A stretch of DNA of 64,000 nucleotides from Myxococcales bacterium (GCA_020633335.1 JACKDU010000003.1:763259-827258); one strand, 5' to 3'; counted from the stretch's first letter, positions 16,936 to 26,885 are shown. Notes: generated from the letters alone by a model not told the origin. A program made the numbers and translations.

Positions 16936-18518
16936 TCACCCTGGTCGATCGAACATGTCCTTCCGGGCGCGACCTGACGGAGCGTGTCGGCGACCGGGGC
17001 GCGGAGCGCCGGGAGATCGACCGCGACCTGGCAGAGGCCGACGATCACCGGCTCGGGGGGGGCGCCGCCGGCCGCCCGCACCGCGTCGACGAGGCGGCGG
17101 ACGACCTCGGGATCGCCGGCGGTCTCGAGGGCCTTGGCGACCGCCGCGATCCCCCGCGGCGCGCCGATCACCAGGAGCTGGCGGGCGGCCTCGCCGCGGC
17201 GCTGGCCCTCGACCCGGTTGTTGCCGAGGAGCTTGATCAGCGCCGACTCGGGGTCGCCGGCGCCGCAGCGGCCGAGCGCGCGGATCGCCTCGCGGGCGAC
17301 CAGGAGATCGTCGGTGCCGCCCTTCTCGGGCATCGCCGCGACGCCGGCGAGGCGGCGGACGACGTCGCGGGGGCAGGGGGCGGCGACCCGCGCGAGCGCG
17401 GCGACCTGTACTTCGGGCCAGGGATGCGCGAGCCCCTCGGCGAGCCAGGCCCCGTCGTCCGCGAGGGCGGCGACGTCGTAGGCGGCGGCGGCGAGGCGCG
17501 GCGAGTCGTCGCCGCGGAGGTCGAGGGTGGTCGCGAGCTCGCGGACGAGCGCGGGCGGGAGCGCGCGGAGGGCGAGCCAGCCGAGGATCTCCGACGCCTG
17601 CACCCGGCGGGCGGTCGGCGTGAGGTGGGTCGCGGCGAGGCGGAGGAGCGCGCCCTGGATCTCGGCCGCGTCGACGTGGCCCGCGAGGATCCGGATCGCC
17701 GCCACACGGACGACGAAGGGGCTCTGGTCGGCCTCGGCGAGGGCGATGAGGCGACCGTGGAAGCCGGCGTCGGCGCCCTCCGAGAGGCTCGCGCGGAGGC
17801 CGAGGAGGGCGGCCTGCTGCGAGGGCTGGGCGCCCTCGATCGCCCGGTCGACCGCGTCGAGGAGCCCCTGGCGATCGCCGGGGCTCTGGCGTGCGCGGCG
17901 GGCGAGGCCCTGGCGAAGCGCCTGGCGGAGCGTCTCCTGACCGACGCCGACCATCGCCACGAATTCGGGGAGGCGATCGGGCGGGAGGATCGCCAGGAGA
18001 TCGGCGAGGAGGACCGCGCGCAGGCCCTCGCCGAGCGATCGATCACCGACCAGCTCGATCAGCGTCGTCGCGGCCGCGGGGCCCTGCTCGCGGAGGAGGA
18101 TCCGCCAGGGCTCGGCGGCCGCGAGCTCGTTGCCCGGGCTCGCACCCGCGACCTCGCGGCGGAGCTGATCGGCGAAGACCCGGAGGTCCTCGGGGCGGCC
18201 AAAGGCGCCGAGCAGGACGATGAGGCGCTGGCGCTCGGCCGGGCCGAGGGGGGGGGAGGTCGCCGCCAGGCGGGCCGCCACCAGCGGGGCGACGATCACC
18301 GGGTTCTCCTCGAGGCGCGCCCGGGCGTCGAGGTACTCGCGGCCGCGGGCGACCAGGAGGGTGTCGAGATCCGCGTCGGCCTCGGCGCGGCCGTAGGTCG
18401 GCGCGGGCTCGCTCGCGGCCGCGCTCGGATCGGGCGGCGGGCTCGCGCTGGGGCTCACGGCGACGGGCGCGTGGGTGAGCGCGAGCGCGAGCGCGAACGC
18501 GAGGGGCGAAGCCGTCAC
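16932..18518 (-). CDS. HEAT-like repeat protein, probably exported
   Basis: A 528-residue Ala/Leu/Arg-rich helical protein with repeated 30-40-residue helix pairs (LLVLLGAFGRPEDLRVFADQ, VRVAAIRILAGHVD, QVAALARVAAP, AIRALGRCGAGDPES), typical of HEAT-type solenoids that mediate protein contacts. The GTG at 18518 gives a hydrophobic signal-like start (VTASPLAFALALALTHAPVAV) followed by a Pro/Ser/Ala linker, and CAGG lies about ten bases upstream. The frame is open to 18680 and a longer form is possible, but that part is Arg/Ala-rich and promoter-like. It overlaps the MEMO-like gene by four bases. Partner unknown. Confidence 0.75.
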   Translation of the reverse strand: MTASPLAFALALALTHAPVAVSPSASPPPDPSAAASEPAPTYGRAEADADLDTLLVARGREYLDARARLEENPVIVAPLVAARLAATSPPLGPAERQRLIVLLGAFGRPEDLRVFADQLRREVAGASPGNELAAAEPWRILLREQGPAAATTLIELVGDRSLGEGLRAVLLADLLAILPPDRLPEFVAMVGVGQETLRQALRQGLARRARQSPGDRQGLLDAVDRAIEGAQPSQQAALLGLRASLSEGADAGFHGRLIALAEADQSPFVVRVAAIRILAGHVDAAEIQGALLRLAATHLTPTARRVQASEILGWLALRALPPALVRELATTLDLRGDDSPRLAAAAYDVAALADDGAWLAEGLAHPWPEVQVAALARVAAPCPRDVVRRLAGVAAMPEKGGTDDLLVAREAIRALGRCGAGDPESALIKLLGNNRVEGQRRGEAARQLLVIGAPRGIAAVAKALETAGDPEVVRRLVDAVRAAGGAPPEPVIVGLCQVAVDLPALRAPVADTLRQVAPGRTCSIDQGE

Positions 18519-18731
18519 CGCGCTAACCTGCCACAGATCCGCGGCGCTGCCGAGGGGCTGCGCGGCCGTGGTGGCGGCGGCCCGAGGGCCGGCGCGGTCG
18601 ATCGAGCCGCGGGCGTCGGCGCGGCGCGCGAGCGGCCCTCGGGCCGCCGGGTCGGCGGCGCGGGTTGACGAGCCGCGCACCGGGTCGCGGCGCGCGTCGA
18701 GGAGCGCGGGCCGGCTCCCGTCACGCCTCGT

Positions 18732-20132
18732 CTACTGGAGGATCATCTCCTCGAGCTGCGCCGGCCCGATGACGTAGGAGATCAGCAGCGCCCGGCGATC
18801 CCCAGCCTGCGCGAGATCGAGGCCCCGGAGGAATTCGGCGTCCTCGGGATCCTCCTCGGCCGCGAGGAGGCGCGTGGCGAGATCGACGAGCATCTGCACC
18901 TTGACCGGGTTGTCGGTCGGCATCCGCAGGAAGAAGCCGAGGTACTCGTGGGCCGCGCCGGCGATCTGCAGCCCCTCGGGCCGCGGCAGGAGGGCCTCGA
19001 GGATCCGCCGCCGGCTCCCCTTGGCCTCGCCGAGGCCGAGCTCGCGGAGGGCCGCGCCGGTGGTCGCCGCGATGAAGGCGACGTCCTTCGGGCTCTGGGC
19101 GATCAGCTTCTGGACCTCCTTGTTGATCGTCGGCTTGCCGCCGTCGATCGCCGCGACCAGCTCGGGCATCAGGGCGGCTGGCGCGAGGGTCAGCTCGTCG
19201 AGATCGAAGCTCCCGAGCTCGACCTCGCCGCCCTCGTAGGTGTGGCCGACGATCGCGTAGCGGCGGGCGTCGATCGCCCGCAGGCGGCCGGCCTCGACCC
19301 CCTCGCGGAGGCGGGCGGCGAGGCCCGGGATCATCACGATCGCCGCTGAGCGCCGGGGATCGGCGTGGGCGGCCGCGAAGGCGGCCCGGGTCCAGGTCGC
19401 GGTCGAGTCCATCCCGAGGGCGAGGGCGGCCGCGCAGAGCGACTCGGCGAAGACCGGCGCCCGCTGGGGCCGGCCGCTCTTGGCCTCGCGCTGGGCCGAG
19501 CGCTCGCGGTAGCGCTCGCGGCGGGCGGCCTCCTCGGCCTCGATCGCCTTGAGGGCCTCCGCCGTCGTCGTCCCGTCGCGGGCGGCCCGTCGCTGGGCCC
19601 GGCGGACCAGGAGGCCGTCGCCGAGCGCCTCGCGGCGGATCTCGTCGCAGGTCGTCATGATCTCCGGGAGCTCCGGCGGCAGCCGCCGGGTCAGCGGCGC
19701 GGCCAGGGCGGCCTGGATGTCGACGTGGCCGATCATGTCGAGATCGGCGGGGAGGAAGCGGGCGGAGTAGGGGAGGTGACCGGTCCGCTGACGGCGGCCG
19801 CCGGCCTCCCAGAAGCGGCGGAGGACCGCCCGCAGCTCCTCGTCGCGGCCCTCCTTGCGGTAGAGCTTGACCAGCCGCAAGATCGCGTCGTTGATGAGCG
19901 CGCGCTCGCGGGTGTCCTCGGCGAGGAGCGCCTCGAAGTGCTCGATCGCGCAGGCCGAGCGCTCGATCTCCTCCATGCAGTGGACGCCCTTGCGGTAGAG
20001 GCGCTGGGCGCTCGACTCACCCGCGGCGGCCTCCCCTTCGCCGCCCATGGCGAGCGCGCATCCGAGGAGGAGCGCGCCAGCGGCGAGGCGTGCGGGCCAG
20101 CGGGGGCGGGACATCGGCTGGGAGGGTGACAC
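18732..20132 (-). CDS. Putative lipoprotein, helical, function unknown
   Basis: A 466-residue protein. A signal peptide with lipobox-like LLLGC (Cys25 of the longer form) points to membrane anchoring. The mature part begins with TPR-like helices (ALINDAILRLVKLYRKEGRDEELRAVLRRF) and then a large mixed domain (DMIGHVDIQAALAAPLTRRL... RRYAIVGHTYEGGEVELGS) that recalls proteins scoring per-residue damage or substrate barriers but fits no family I can name. Starts at 20132 (MSPSQP) and 20114 (MSRPRW) are both plausible. It is co-directional with the HEAT-like and MEMO-like genes but 213 bp separate it from them. Confidence 0.7.
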   Translation of the reverse strand: MSPSQPMSRPRWPARLAAGALLLGCALAMGGEGEAAAGESSAQRLYRKGVHCMEEIERSACAIEHFEALLAEDTRERALINDAILRLVKLYRKEGRDEELRAVLRRFWEAGGRRQRTGHLPYSARFLPADLDMIGHVDIQAALAAPLTRRLPPELPEIMTTCDEIRREALGDGLLVRRAQRRAARDGTTTAEALKAIEAEEAARRERYRERSAQREAKSGRPQRAPVFAESLCAAALALGMDSTATWTRAAFAAAHADPRRSAAIVMIPGLAARLREGVEAGRLRAIDARRYAIVGHTYEGGEVELGSFDLDELTLAPAALMPELVAAIDGGKPTINKEVQKLIAQSPKDVAFIAATTGAALRELGLGEAKGSRRRILEALLPRPEGLQIAGAAHEYLGFFLRMPTDNPVKVQMLVDLATRLLAAEEDPEDAEFLRGLDLAQAGDRRALLISYVIGPAQLEEMILQ

Positions 20133-20223
20133 CGAAGGTGGGGCGGGGCCAGGATCTCGCGCGCGCCGCCGCCACCTCGGCCTTGCGCGCCCGCGCTCGC
20201 CCGTGTCATAGCCCCGCCCGCCG

Positions 20224-21255
20224 ATGCGCCCCGAGGATCTCGACTACACCCTGCCGGCCGAGCAGATCGCCCAGGAGCCGGCGCCGACCCGCGGCGACGC
20301 CCGGATGATGGTGGTCCGCGGTCCGCGGATCGAGCACACGCGGGCCCGCCTCCTGCCCGAGCACCTGCCGAGCGACGCCCTGGTCGTCGTCAACGACTCG
20401 CGGGTGGTGCCGGCGCGCCTCCACCTCGCCCGCGACGACGGCCGGCCCTTTGAGCTCCTGGTCTGCGATCCGGCGCCCGGCCTCGGCCCCGGCGCGGGCC
20501 TCCGGGCATGGGTCCGCGGCGCCCGTCGCCTGGCGATCGGCGATCGCCTCCGCCGCGGCGAGCTCGTCCTCCGGATGGTCGGCGCCGATCCGATCGATCC
20601 CCGCGCCCGCGCCTTTGAGATCGAGGCCGGCGAGCTCCTGCCCACCCTCGAGGCCCAGGGCGAGATCCCGCTGCCGCCCTACATCCGCCGCGAGGGCGCC
20701 CCGGGCGAGGAGGACCGCGCCCGCTACCAGACCCTCTACGCCCGCGATCCCGGCTCGGTCGCCGCGCCGACCGCGGGCCTCCACTGGGAGCCGGCGATCC
20801 TCGCGGCCCTCGACCTCGCGCCGATCACCCTCCACGTCGGCCCCGGCACCTTCCTGCCGATGGACGTCGACGACGTCCGCGATCACCGGGTGGGCGCCGA
20901 GCGCTACACCGTCAGCGAGGCCTCGGCCGCGAAGATCGCCGCGGCCCGCCGGGCGGGTCGGCCGATCGTGGCGATCGGCACGACCGCGACCCGGGCCCTC
21001 GAGGGGGTCGCGGCGGCCCACGGCGGCGAGGTCGTCGCCGGCAGCGGGGCGACCGATCTGGTGATCACCCCCGGCTTCAATTTCCAGGTGGTCGATCTCC
21101 TGGTGACCAACTTCCACCTCCCCCGGAGCTCGCTCCTGATGCTCGTCGCGGCCCTCGGCGGCCTCGATCGCGTCCTCGGGGCCTACCGCGAGGCGGTCGC
21201 CGCCGGCTACCGCTTCTACTCCTACGGCGACTGCATGGTGATCGACCGGGCGTAG
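20224..21255 (+). CDS. queA: S-adenosylmethionine:tRNA ribosyltransferase-isomerase
   Basis: Adds the epoxycyclopentane group to 7-aminomethyl-7-deazaguanine in tRNA, the step that yields epoxyqueuosine. The 343-residue protein starts with DLDYTLPAEQIAQEPAP and has VVVNDSRVVPARL, PLPPYI-type LPPYIRRE, RYQTLYA, SVAAPTAGLH and VGPGTF, all QueA hallmarks, and FYSYGDCMVI at the C-terminus. A GTGTCATAG element 12 bases before the ATG may be the -10. It is directly followed by tgt, which acts earlier in the same queuosine pathway. Confidence 0.97.
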   Translation: MRPEDLDYTLPAEQIAQEPAPTRGDARMMVVRGPRIEHTRARLLPEHLPSDALVVVNDSRVVPARLHLARDDGRPFELLVCDPAPGLGPGAGLRAWVRGARRLAIGDRLRRGELVLRMVGADPIDPRARAFEIEAGELLPTLEAQGEIPLPPYIRREGAPGEEDRARYQTLYARDPGSVAAPTAGLHWEPAILAALDLAPITLHVGPGTFLPMDVDDVRDHRVGAERYTVSEASAAKIAAARRAGRPIVAIGTTATRALEGVAAAHGGEVVAGSGATDLVITPGFNFQVVDLLVTNFHLPRSSLLMLVAALGGLDRVLGAYREAVAAGYRFYSYGDCMVIDRA

Positions 21256-21288
21256 CGCGCGGGCCTCGGCTCGTGGCATCCCTCGGCC

Positions 21289-22563
21289 GTGCCCACCGCT
21301 GCCCCCGTCGACGCCTCGATGATCCGCCCCGATCCCCGCCGCGAGCTCGCCTGCGAGGTGATCCCCCGGGACGCCTGGAGGCCCCCCGGGACCTTCGAGG
21401 TCCTCGCCACCGATCCCGCCGGACCGGCCCGCGCGGGCCGCCTCTGGACCGCCCACGGGCCGATCGAGACCCCCTGCTTCATGCCCGTCGGCACCTACGG
21501 CGCGGTCAAGGGGCTCGACCGCGACGACCTCCAGGCGGTCGGCTCGCAGATCATCCTCGGCAACGCCTACCACCTCGCCCACCGCCCCGGCGCCGCCAGG
21601 ATCCGCGAGCTCGGCGGGCTCCACCGCTTCATCCACTGGGAGCGGCCGATCCTCACCGACAGCGGCGGCTTCCAGGTCTTCTCCCTCCGCGGCCTCCAGA
21701 AGATCGACGACGAGGGGGTCTCCTACCAGACCCACTTCGACGGCTCGCGCCACCGGATGACCCCGCGCTCGGTCCTCGAGGTCGAGGCCGCGCTGGGCTC
21801 CGACATCTGCATGATCCTCGACCACTGCCCGCCGGCCGACGCCCCGCGGGAGAAGATCCGCGAGGCGGTCGATCGCTCGACCCGCTGGGCCCGGATCGCC
21901 GCCGAGCTCCGGGGGGAGATCCTCGCGCCCACGCAGCTCTGCTTCGGGATCGTCCAGGGCGGCGTCGACCTCGAGCTCCGCCGCCAGCACCTGCGGACGA
22001 TGGCCGAGCTCCCCTTCGACGGCCTCGCGCTCGGCGGCCTCTCGGTCGGCGAGTCGATGGCGGCGATGCACGCGACGATGGCGGCGATCGCCCCGGAGAT
22101 GCCCGCCGATCGCCCGCGCTACGTGATGGGGATCGGCACCCCGCGCGACCTCCTGGCGGCGGTCCGCTCGGGGGTCGACATGTTCGACTGCGTGATGCCG
22201 ACCCGGAACGCTCGCAACGGCCAGCTCTTCACCTTCGGCGGCCGCCTCAACATCCGCCAGGCCCGCTTCCGCAGCGACCCGGGGCCGGTCGATCCCGCCT
22301 GCGCTTGCCGCTGCTGTCGCGGCTACTCGCGGGCCTACCTCCGCCACCTCCACGAGCAGCAGGACCCGCTCTACGGGCGCCTGGCGACGATCCACAACCT
22401 CTTCTTCTTCCACCAGTGGGTGGGGGCGATGCGGTGGGGAGTGCGCGATGGGCGCTTTGGCGAGATCGAGGCGGCCCTGGCGGCGCTGGTGGCCGATGAT
22501 GGGCCGGAGGTGGCCGAAGGCGGGCCGGGGGCCGGAGAGGGGCCGCTCGACGGCGCCTCGTGA
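21289..22563 (+). CDS. tgt: tRNA-guanine transglycosylase
   Basis: Exchanges guanine-34 for preQ1 in queuosine tRNAs. The 424-residue protein has ETPCFMPVGTYGAVKGL, LTDSGGFQVFSLR, the catalytic aspartate region MFDCVMPTRNARNG, and the zinc site CxCxxC (CACRCC) with HNLFFFHQWV. A Pro/Arg-rich extension of about 30 residues precedes the domain. GTG 21289 is used; ATG 21319 (10 codons in) is equally compatible. It lies 33 bp after queA, most likely one operon. Confidence 0.96.
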   Translation: MPTAAPVDASMIRPDPRRELACEVIPRDAWRPPGTFEVLATDPAGPARAGRLWTAHGPIETPCFMPVGTYGAVKGLDRDDLQAVGSQIILGNAYHLAHRPGAARIRELGGLHRFIHWERPILTDSGGFQVFSLRGLQKIDDEGVSYQTHFDGSRHRMTPRSVLEVEAALGSDICMILDHCPPADAPREKIREAVDRSTRWARIAAELRGEILAPTQLCFGIVQGGVDLELRRQHLRTMAELPFDGLALGGLSVGESMAAMHATMAAIAPEMPADRPRYVMGIGTPRDLLAAVRSGVDMFDCVMPTRNARNGQLFTFGGRLNIRQARFRSDPGPVDPACACRCCRGYSRAYLRHLHEQQDPLYGRLATIHNLFFFHQWVGAMRWGVRDGRFGEIEAALAALVADDGPEVAEGGPGAGEGPLDGAS

Positions 22564-22706
22564 GCTTGCGCTCCATGCGCGCTGTCCCATTCGCCGGCCA
22601 GGGTGACAGCGCCCGCACTTCCTGGTAGCCCTGCCCCGCCTCGCCCACGCCCGGCCGTCAGATCCGGCCGGGCGCGGTGGATACTCGTCGCCCGTCAGGC
22701 CCCGTC

Positions 22707-23060
22707 ATGCCGATGCTCAGCTCTTCAAGCCCCCTCCTAGGACTCATCGCCGAGGCGGCCGCGCCGTCGCTCCTCTCCGGCCCGCTGCCGATGATGTTCC
22801 TGATGTTCGCGGTGCTCTACTTCCTGGTCCTGCGGCCGGCGAGCAAGGCGGAGAAGGCCCGCCGCGAGCGGATCGGCGGGATCAAGAAGGGCGACAAGGT
22901 GAAGCTGAACGGCGGGATCCTCGGGACCGTCGCCAGCGTCGACGGCGACGTGGCGATGGTCGAGATCGCCGAGCGGGTCAAGGTCCGGGTGATCAAGGCC
23001 GAGCTCAGCGACGTGGTCCAGGAGCCCGCGGCAGGCGGCGAGGCGGCGAAGGCGAGCTAG
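22707..23060 (+). CDS. yajC: Preprotein translocase subunit YajC
   Basis: Small inner-membrane accessory of SecDF. One transmembrane segment (MMFLMFAVLYFLVLRPASK, about residues 30-48) is followed by KGDKVKLNGGILGTVASVDGD and VRVIKAELSDVV, the YajC signature. The ATG at 22707 (117 residues) gives a family-like length; a GTG at 22677 would add ten. It precedes secD by four bases and completes the usual tgt-yajC-secD-secF order. Confidence 0.94.
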   Translation: MPMLSSSSPLLGLIAEAAAPSLLSGPLPMMFLMFAVLYFLVLRPASKAEKARRERIGGIKKGDKVKLNGGILGTVASVDGDVAMVEIAERVKVRVIKAELSDVVQEPAAGGEAAKAS

Positions 23061-23064
23061 GTCG

Positions 23065-25203
23065 ATGAGACGCTTCCTCAAGCTCAAGGCGCTCTTCCTG
23101 GCGCTCCTGCTGACCCTCAGCACCCTCATGGTGCTGCCCTCGGTCGCTGAGATCGCCAAGTTCAACCTCCCGTCCTGGATCACCGAGACCTTCACGAACA
23201 AGTTCAAGCTCGGCCTCGATCTCCAGGGCGGCCTCCACCTCGAGTACTCGGTCGCCGTCGACGAGGCGCTCGAGAACAAGCTCGACCAGATCGCGGCCGA
23301 GCTCGAGGCCGCGTTCAAGGAGAAGAAGGAGATCCGGGTCACCGCCGAGCGCAACGGCATCGACCGGATCGACATCAAGTTCCCGAAGCCGGCCGACGTC
23401 GCGCTGGCGACCGATGACGTGATGGGCATCGCCCTCGCCGACCTCGAGCGGGTCGACACCGAGGACGAGCCGAACGGCGTCATCCACCTCCAGATGCCGG
23501 ATCACCGGCTCGCCGAGGCCCGCAAGAGCGCGGTCGGCCAGGCGCTCGACACCGTCCGTCGCCGGATCGACGCGATGGGGATCGCCGAGCCCAACATCTA
23601 CCCGAAGAACCGGCAGATCGTCATCGAGCTCCCGGGCCTCAGCGACACCGCGACCGAGGTCCGGGCGGCCCGCGTCGACGCCTCGACCCGCCTCGCCGAG
23701 CTCCTCCGCACGGCCGGCGCGCCGCAGGTGATCATCAGCGACATCAAGGCGGATCCCGGCGCCTTCGTCCTCCGGATCCCCGAGCAGGGCGCCCGCGACT
23801 CCCTCCGGCAGGCGCTCGGCGCCTCGATCAGCGCTGACGACGTGATCATCGACGACCGGATCCCCGGCGAGCTCCAGATCGTCCCCGACGATCCGGGCGC
23901 GCCGCTGGACGCCGACACCGTCCACCTCACGCTCACCGAGGCCGCCCGCGACAAGGTCCTCGCCGAGTCGAGCGACTTCCGCCGCCTCCTCAAGATCATC
24001 GAGCGCTCCGCGGTCCTCGAGATGCGGATGATCGACGACGAGACCCCCTTCGCCGACACCGGCAAGCCCTACCTCCAGGCGATCTACGAGGCCGGCCTGG
24101 TCACCCAGGGGATGGGGATCGCCGTCAACAAGATGTCGGACTACGGCAACGACAAGGGCGTCACCGTCAAGGACCCCTACGTCTTCTTCGCCAAGGACCG
24201 CGAGACCCTCGAGGGCTTCTTCGCCAACCTGCCGGCGCAGTGGCGGCTCCCCTCGAGCCACATGCTCGCCTACGGGCGGACGCCGATGATCCTCCGCCGC
24301 GGGGCCGAGCCCGAGACCGTCTGGCAGACCTACATCTGCAAGTCGCGGGCGGAGGTGACCGGCGAGAGCATCGTCTCGGCCAACGTCACCTTCAGCCAGG
24401 AGACCGGCACCCCGGAGGTCAGCCTCAAGCTCGACCGCCTCGGCGCCGATCGCTTCGAGCAGATGTCCGGCGAGAACATCGGCCGGAAGATGGCGATCAT
24501 GATGGACGACGAGGTCACCTCGGACCCGGTCTTCAACGACCGGATCCCCGGCGGCAACGTCCGGATCACCATGGGCGAGACGCCCGGGCAGTCGATCCGC
24601 GAGTCGGCCAACGACCTGGTCAAGGTGCTCAAGTCGGGCTCGCTCCCGGCCCGCCTGGTCAAGGAGTTCGAGATCCGCGTCGGCGCTGACCTCGGCAAGG
24701 ACTCGGTCGAGAGCGGCTTCTGGGCGATGGTCGTCGGCCTCGCCTTCGTCATCGCCTTCATGGGGGTCTACTACCGCAAGGCCGGCGTGATCTCGGTCTT
24801 CGCGCTCCTCTTCAACATGATCCTCATCCTCGCGGCGATGGCGTTCTTCAACGCGACGCTGACGCTCCCGGGGATCGCCGGCATCGTCCTGACGATCGGC
24901 ATGGCGGTCGACGCCAACGTCATCGTCTACGAGCGCATCCGCGAGCTGATCCGCGAGGGGTACAAGGCCCGCGCGGCGATCGAGGCCGGCTACGACCGCG
25001 CCTTCACGACCATCGTCGACTCCCAGCTGACCACCGCGATCGCCGGCCTGGTCCTCTGGCAGTACGGCTCGGGGCCGATCCGCGGCTTCGCCATCACCCT
25101 GCTGATCGGCATCGCCACGTCGATCTTCACCGCGGTCTTCGCAACCCGCGTCTTCTTCGACTTCCAGGCCAACCGCCGGGGCTTCGACCGCGTGTCGATC
25201 TAG
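23065..25203 (+). CDS. secD: Protein translocase subunit SecD
   Basis: Inner-membrane RND-type subunit that uses the proton gradient to complete protein export. The 712-residue protein has an N-terminal membrane helix (about residues 6-27), the LGLDLQGGLHLEY motif, a large periplasmic domain, and a five-helix C-terminal bundle with TLPGIAGIVLTIGMAVDANVIVYERIRE, including the conserved Asp-Asn of the proton path. It is longer than E. coli SecD (615 residues), mainly in the periplasmic part. It follows yajC closely and is 6 bp upstream of secF. Confidence 0.97.
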   Translation: MRRFLKLKALFLALLLTLSTLMVLPSVAEIAKFNLPSWITETFTNKFKLGLDLQGGLHLEYSVAVDEALENKLDQIAAELEAAFKEKKEIRVTAERNGIDRIDIKFPKPADVALATDDVMGIALADLERVDTEDEPNGVIHLQMPDHRLAEARKSAVGQALDTVRRRIDAMGIAEPNIYPKNRQIVIELPGLSDTATEVRAARVDASTRLAELLRTAGAPQVIISDIKADPGAFVLRIPEQGARDSLRQALGASISADDVIIDDRIPGELQIVPDDPGAPLDADTVHLTLTEAARDKVLAESSDFRRLLKIIERSAVLEMRMIDDETPFADTGKPYLQAIYEAGLVTQGMGIAVNKMSDYGNDKGVTVKDPYVFFAKDRETLEGFFANLPAQWRLPSSHMLAYGRTPMILRRGAEPETVWQTYICKSRAEVTGESIVSANVTFSQETGTPEVSLKLDRLGADRFEQMSGENIGRKMAIMMDDEVTSDPVFNDRIPGGNVRITMGETPGQSIRESANDLVKVLKSGSLPARLVKEFEIRVGADLGKDSVESGFWAMVVGLAFVIAFMGVYYRKAGVISVFALLFNMILILAAMAFFNATLTLPGIAGIVLTIGMAVDANVIVYERIRELIREGYKARAAIEAGYDRAFTTIVDSQLTTAIAGLVLWQYGSGPIRGFAITLLIGIATSIFTAVFATRVFFDFQANRRGFDRVSI

Positions 25204-25209
25204 GACGCC

Positions 25210-26682
25210 ATGCAGAAGTTCTTCGAGCTCATCCCCTCCGGGACGAACTTCAACTTCGTCAAGAACGCGAAGAAGTTCATCCTCCTCTCGATCGTCCTCC
25301 TGATCACCTCGATCGGGGCGATGATCTACAACGGCGCCACCCACGGCTCGGTGCTCAACTTCGGCATCGACTTCCAGGGCGGCTCGACCGTCCGCCTCGC
25401 CCTCAAGCAGGACGCGGCGGTCGAGGTCCAGCAGGTCCGCGACGCCCTCGAGACCCTCGGCTACCAGGGGGCGTCGGCGCTGACCGTGCCGGACGCCGAG
25501 AACGAGGTGCTGATCCGGGTCAAGGAGGTCCACTCGATCGACCCGGCGCAGGCGAAGGCCTGCGAGGACGCGATCGCCGGCTACGACAAGGCGAAGCTCG
25601 TCGCCTTCAACTACCCGCCCGAGGGGTCGAGCAAGATCTTCCTCAAGTTCGACGCGCAGCCGATCTACGGCGAGGTCGAGAAGATCCTCGAGGCCGCCGG
25701 CTGCGAGGGCAAGGCCGACAAGGGCACCGGCAAGGAGGGCGAGTTCCCGGTCGAGGTCAGCCTCATCGGCATCGGCGCCAAGCTCCAGGAGCAGCTCGAC
25801 GCGCACTTCGGCGCCGGCACGGTCGACCACATCGTCTCCTCGGAGACGGTCGGCGCCAAGGTCGGCAACCAGCTCAAGCGCGACGGGGTGCAGTCGCTCC
25901 TCTACGCGATCGGCTTCATCTTCCTCTACGTGATGCTGCGCTTCGACCTCCGCTACGCGCCGGGGGGCATCGTCGCGCTCGCCCACGACGCGCTCATGGT
26001 GGTCGGCGCCTTCGCCATCACCTACAAGGAGTTCAACCTCCAGACGATCGCCGCGCTGCTGACGGTCGTCGGCTACTCGATCAACGACACGATCGTCGTC
26101 TTCGACCGGATCCGCGAGCGGGTCGCCCTCAACCGCGAGGGCGACATCGAGGAGATCACCAACACCGCGCTCAACGAGACCCTGAGCCGGACGATCCTGA
26201 CCTCGACGACGACGATGATCGTCGTCCTCTCGATCTGGCTGATCGGCTCCGGGCCGATCAAGGACTTCGCGTTCGCGCTGATCATCGGCCTCCTGGTCGG
26301 CACCTACTCGTCGCTCTTCATCGCCAGCCCGCTCTTCCTCTGGATCAACAAGCGCTTCTACGGCGGTGAGGGCCACCTCCTCGCGGTCGAGCGCGAGGAG
26401 CGGGCGGGCACCGGCACCCTCCTGGGCTCGGCGAGCGCCGAGGAGGTCGACGAGATCAGCGGCAAGACCGTCGGCGAGATCCGCTCGGAGGCCCGCGGCG
26501 AGATCGGCGCGGGCGAGGGCGAGGACGAGGGCGCCGCCGAGGTGGCCGACGCGGGCGAGACCGCCGGCGGCAGCGTCGACGACGACGCGATGGTCAAGAA
26601 GCTCCTCGAGAAGGAGCGCGAGGCGGATGGCGGCGGGGAGCAGCGGAGCAGCCGACGCCGCCGCCGTCGACCGGGCGCCTAG
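25210..26682 (+). CDS. secF: Protein translocase subunit SecF with acidic C-terminal tail
   Basis: Partner of SecD. N-terminal helix (KFILLSIVLLITSIGAMIYNG), the FGIDFQGGSTVRLAL motif and the C-terminal helix bundle with VGYSINDTIVVFDRIRER are diagnostic. The protein has 490 residues, against about 320 in E. coli. Extra sequence lies in the periplasmic domain and in an about 110-residue Glu/Gly/Ala/Asp-rich cytoplasmic tail ending in RSSRRRRRRPGA. The tail is low complexity and its role is unknown. Confidence 0.96.
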   Translation: MQKFFELIPSGTNFNFVKNAKKFILLSIVLLITSIGAMIYNGATHGSVLNFGIDFQGGSTVRLALKQDAAVEVQQVRDALETLGYQGASALTVPDAENEVLIRVKEVHSIDPAQAKACEDAIAGYDKAKLVAFNYPPEGSSKIFLKFDAQPIYGEVEKILEAAGCEGKADKGTGKEGEFPVEVSLIGIGAKLQEQLDAHFGAGTVDHIVSSETVGAKVGNQLKRDGVQSLLYAIGFIFLYVMLRFDLRYAPGGIVALAHDALMVVGAFAITYKEFNLQTIAALLTVVGYSINDTIVVFDRIRERVALNREGDIEEITNTALNETLSRTILTSTTTMIVVLSIWLIGSGPIKDFAFALIIGLLVGTYSSLFIASPLFLWINKRFYGGEGHLLAVEREERAGTGTLLGSASAEEVDEISGKTVGEIRSEARGEIGAGEGEDEGAAEVADAGETAGGSVDDDAMVKKLLEKEREADGGGEQRSSRRRRRRPGA

Positions 26683-26709
26683 GTGCTGGTGAGTCGCGCA
26701 GACGCGAGC

Positions 26710-26756
26710 CGATCGGCGAGACGCCTCCGCCTTGAGCGCGGGCGCCTCGCCGATCG
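26710..26756. terminator. Hairpin downstream of secF
   Basis: Arms 26710-26725 (CGATCGGCGAGACGCC) and 26741-26756 (GGCGCCTCGCCGATCG) pair over 16 positions with one mismatch and a 15-base loop. No T-run follows, so it would be a stalling or RNA-end-protecting hairpin rather than a classical terminator. It lies in the 203-bp secF-recJ gap. Confidence 0.5.
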
Positions 26757-26885
26757 CAATTCAGCGTGGACCTCGGCGGCGGGCGTCGCCGAGGGCGCTG
26801 CTCGGAGCGCGCGCCCGCCTGCCGCACATGCTCCGGCCGCTTGGCTGACGCAGCGCGCCGCGCTCCGAAGGGCAGGGGAGCGACG

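Noticed and set aside
23005..26376. 1123-codon minus-strand frame across secD-secF
   Set aside because: Antisense shadow of two unmistakable genes; Asp/Glu/Arg/Val/Leu composition only.
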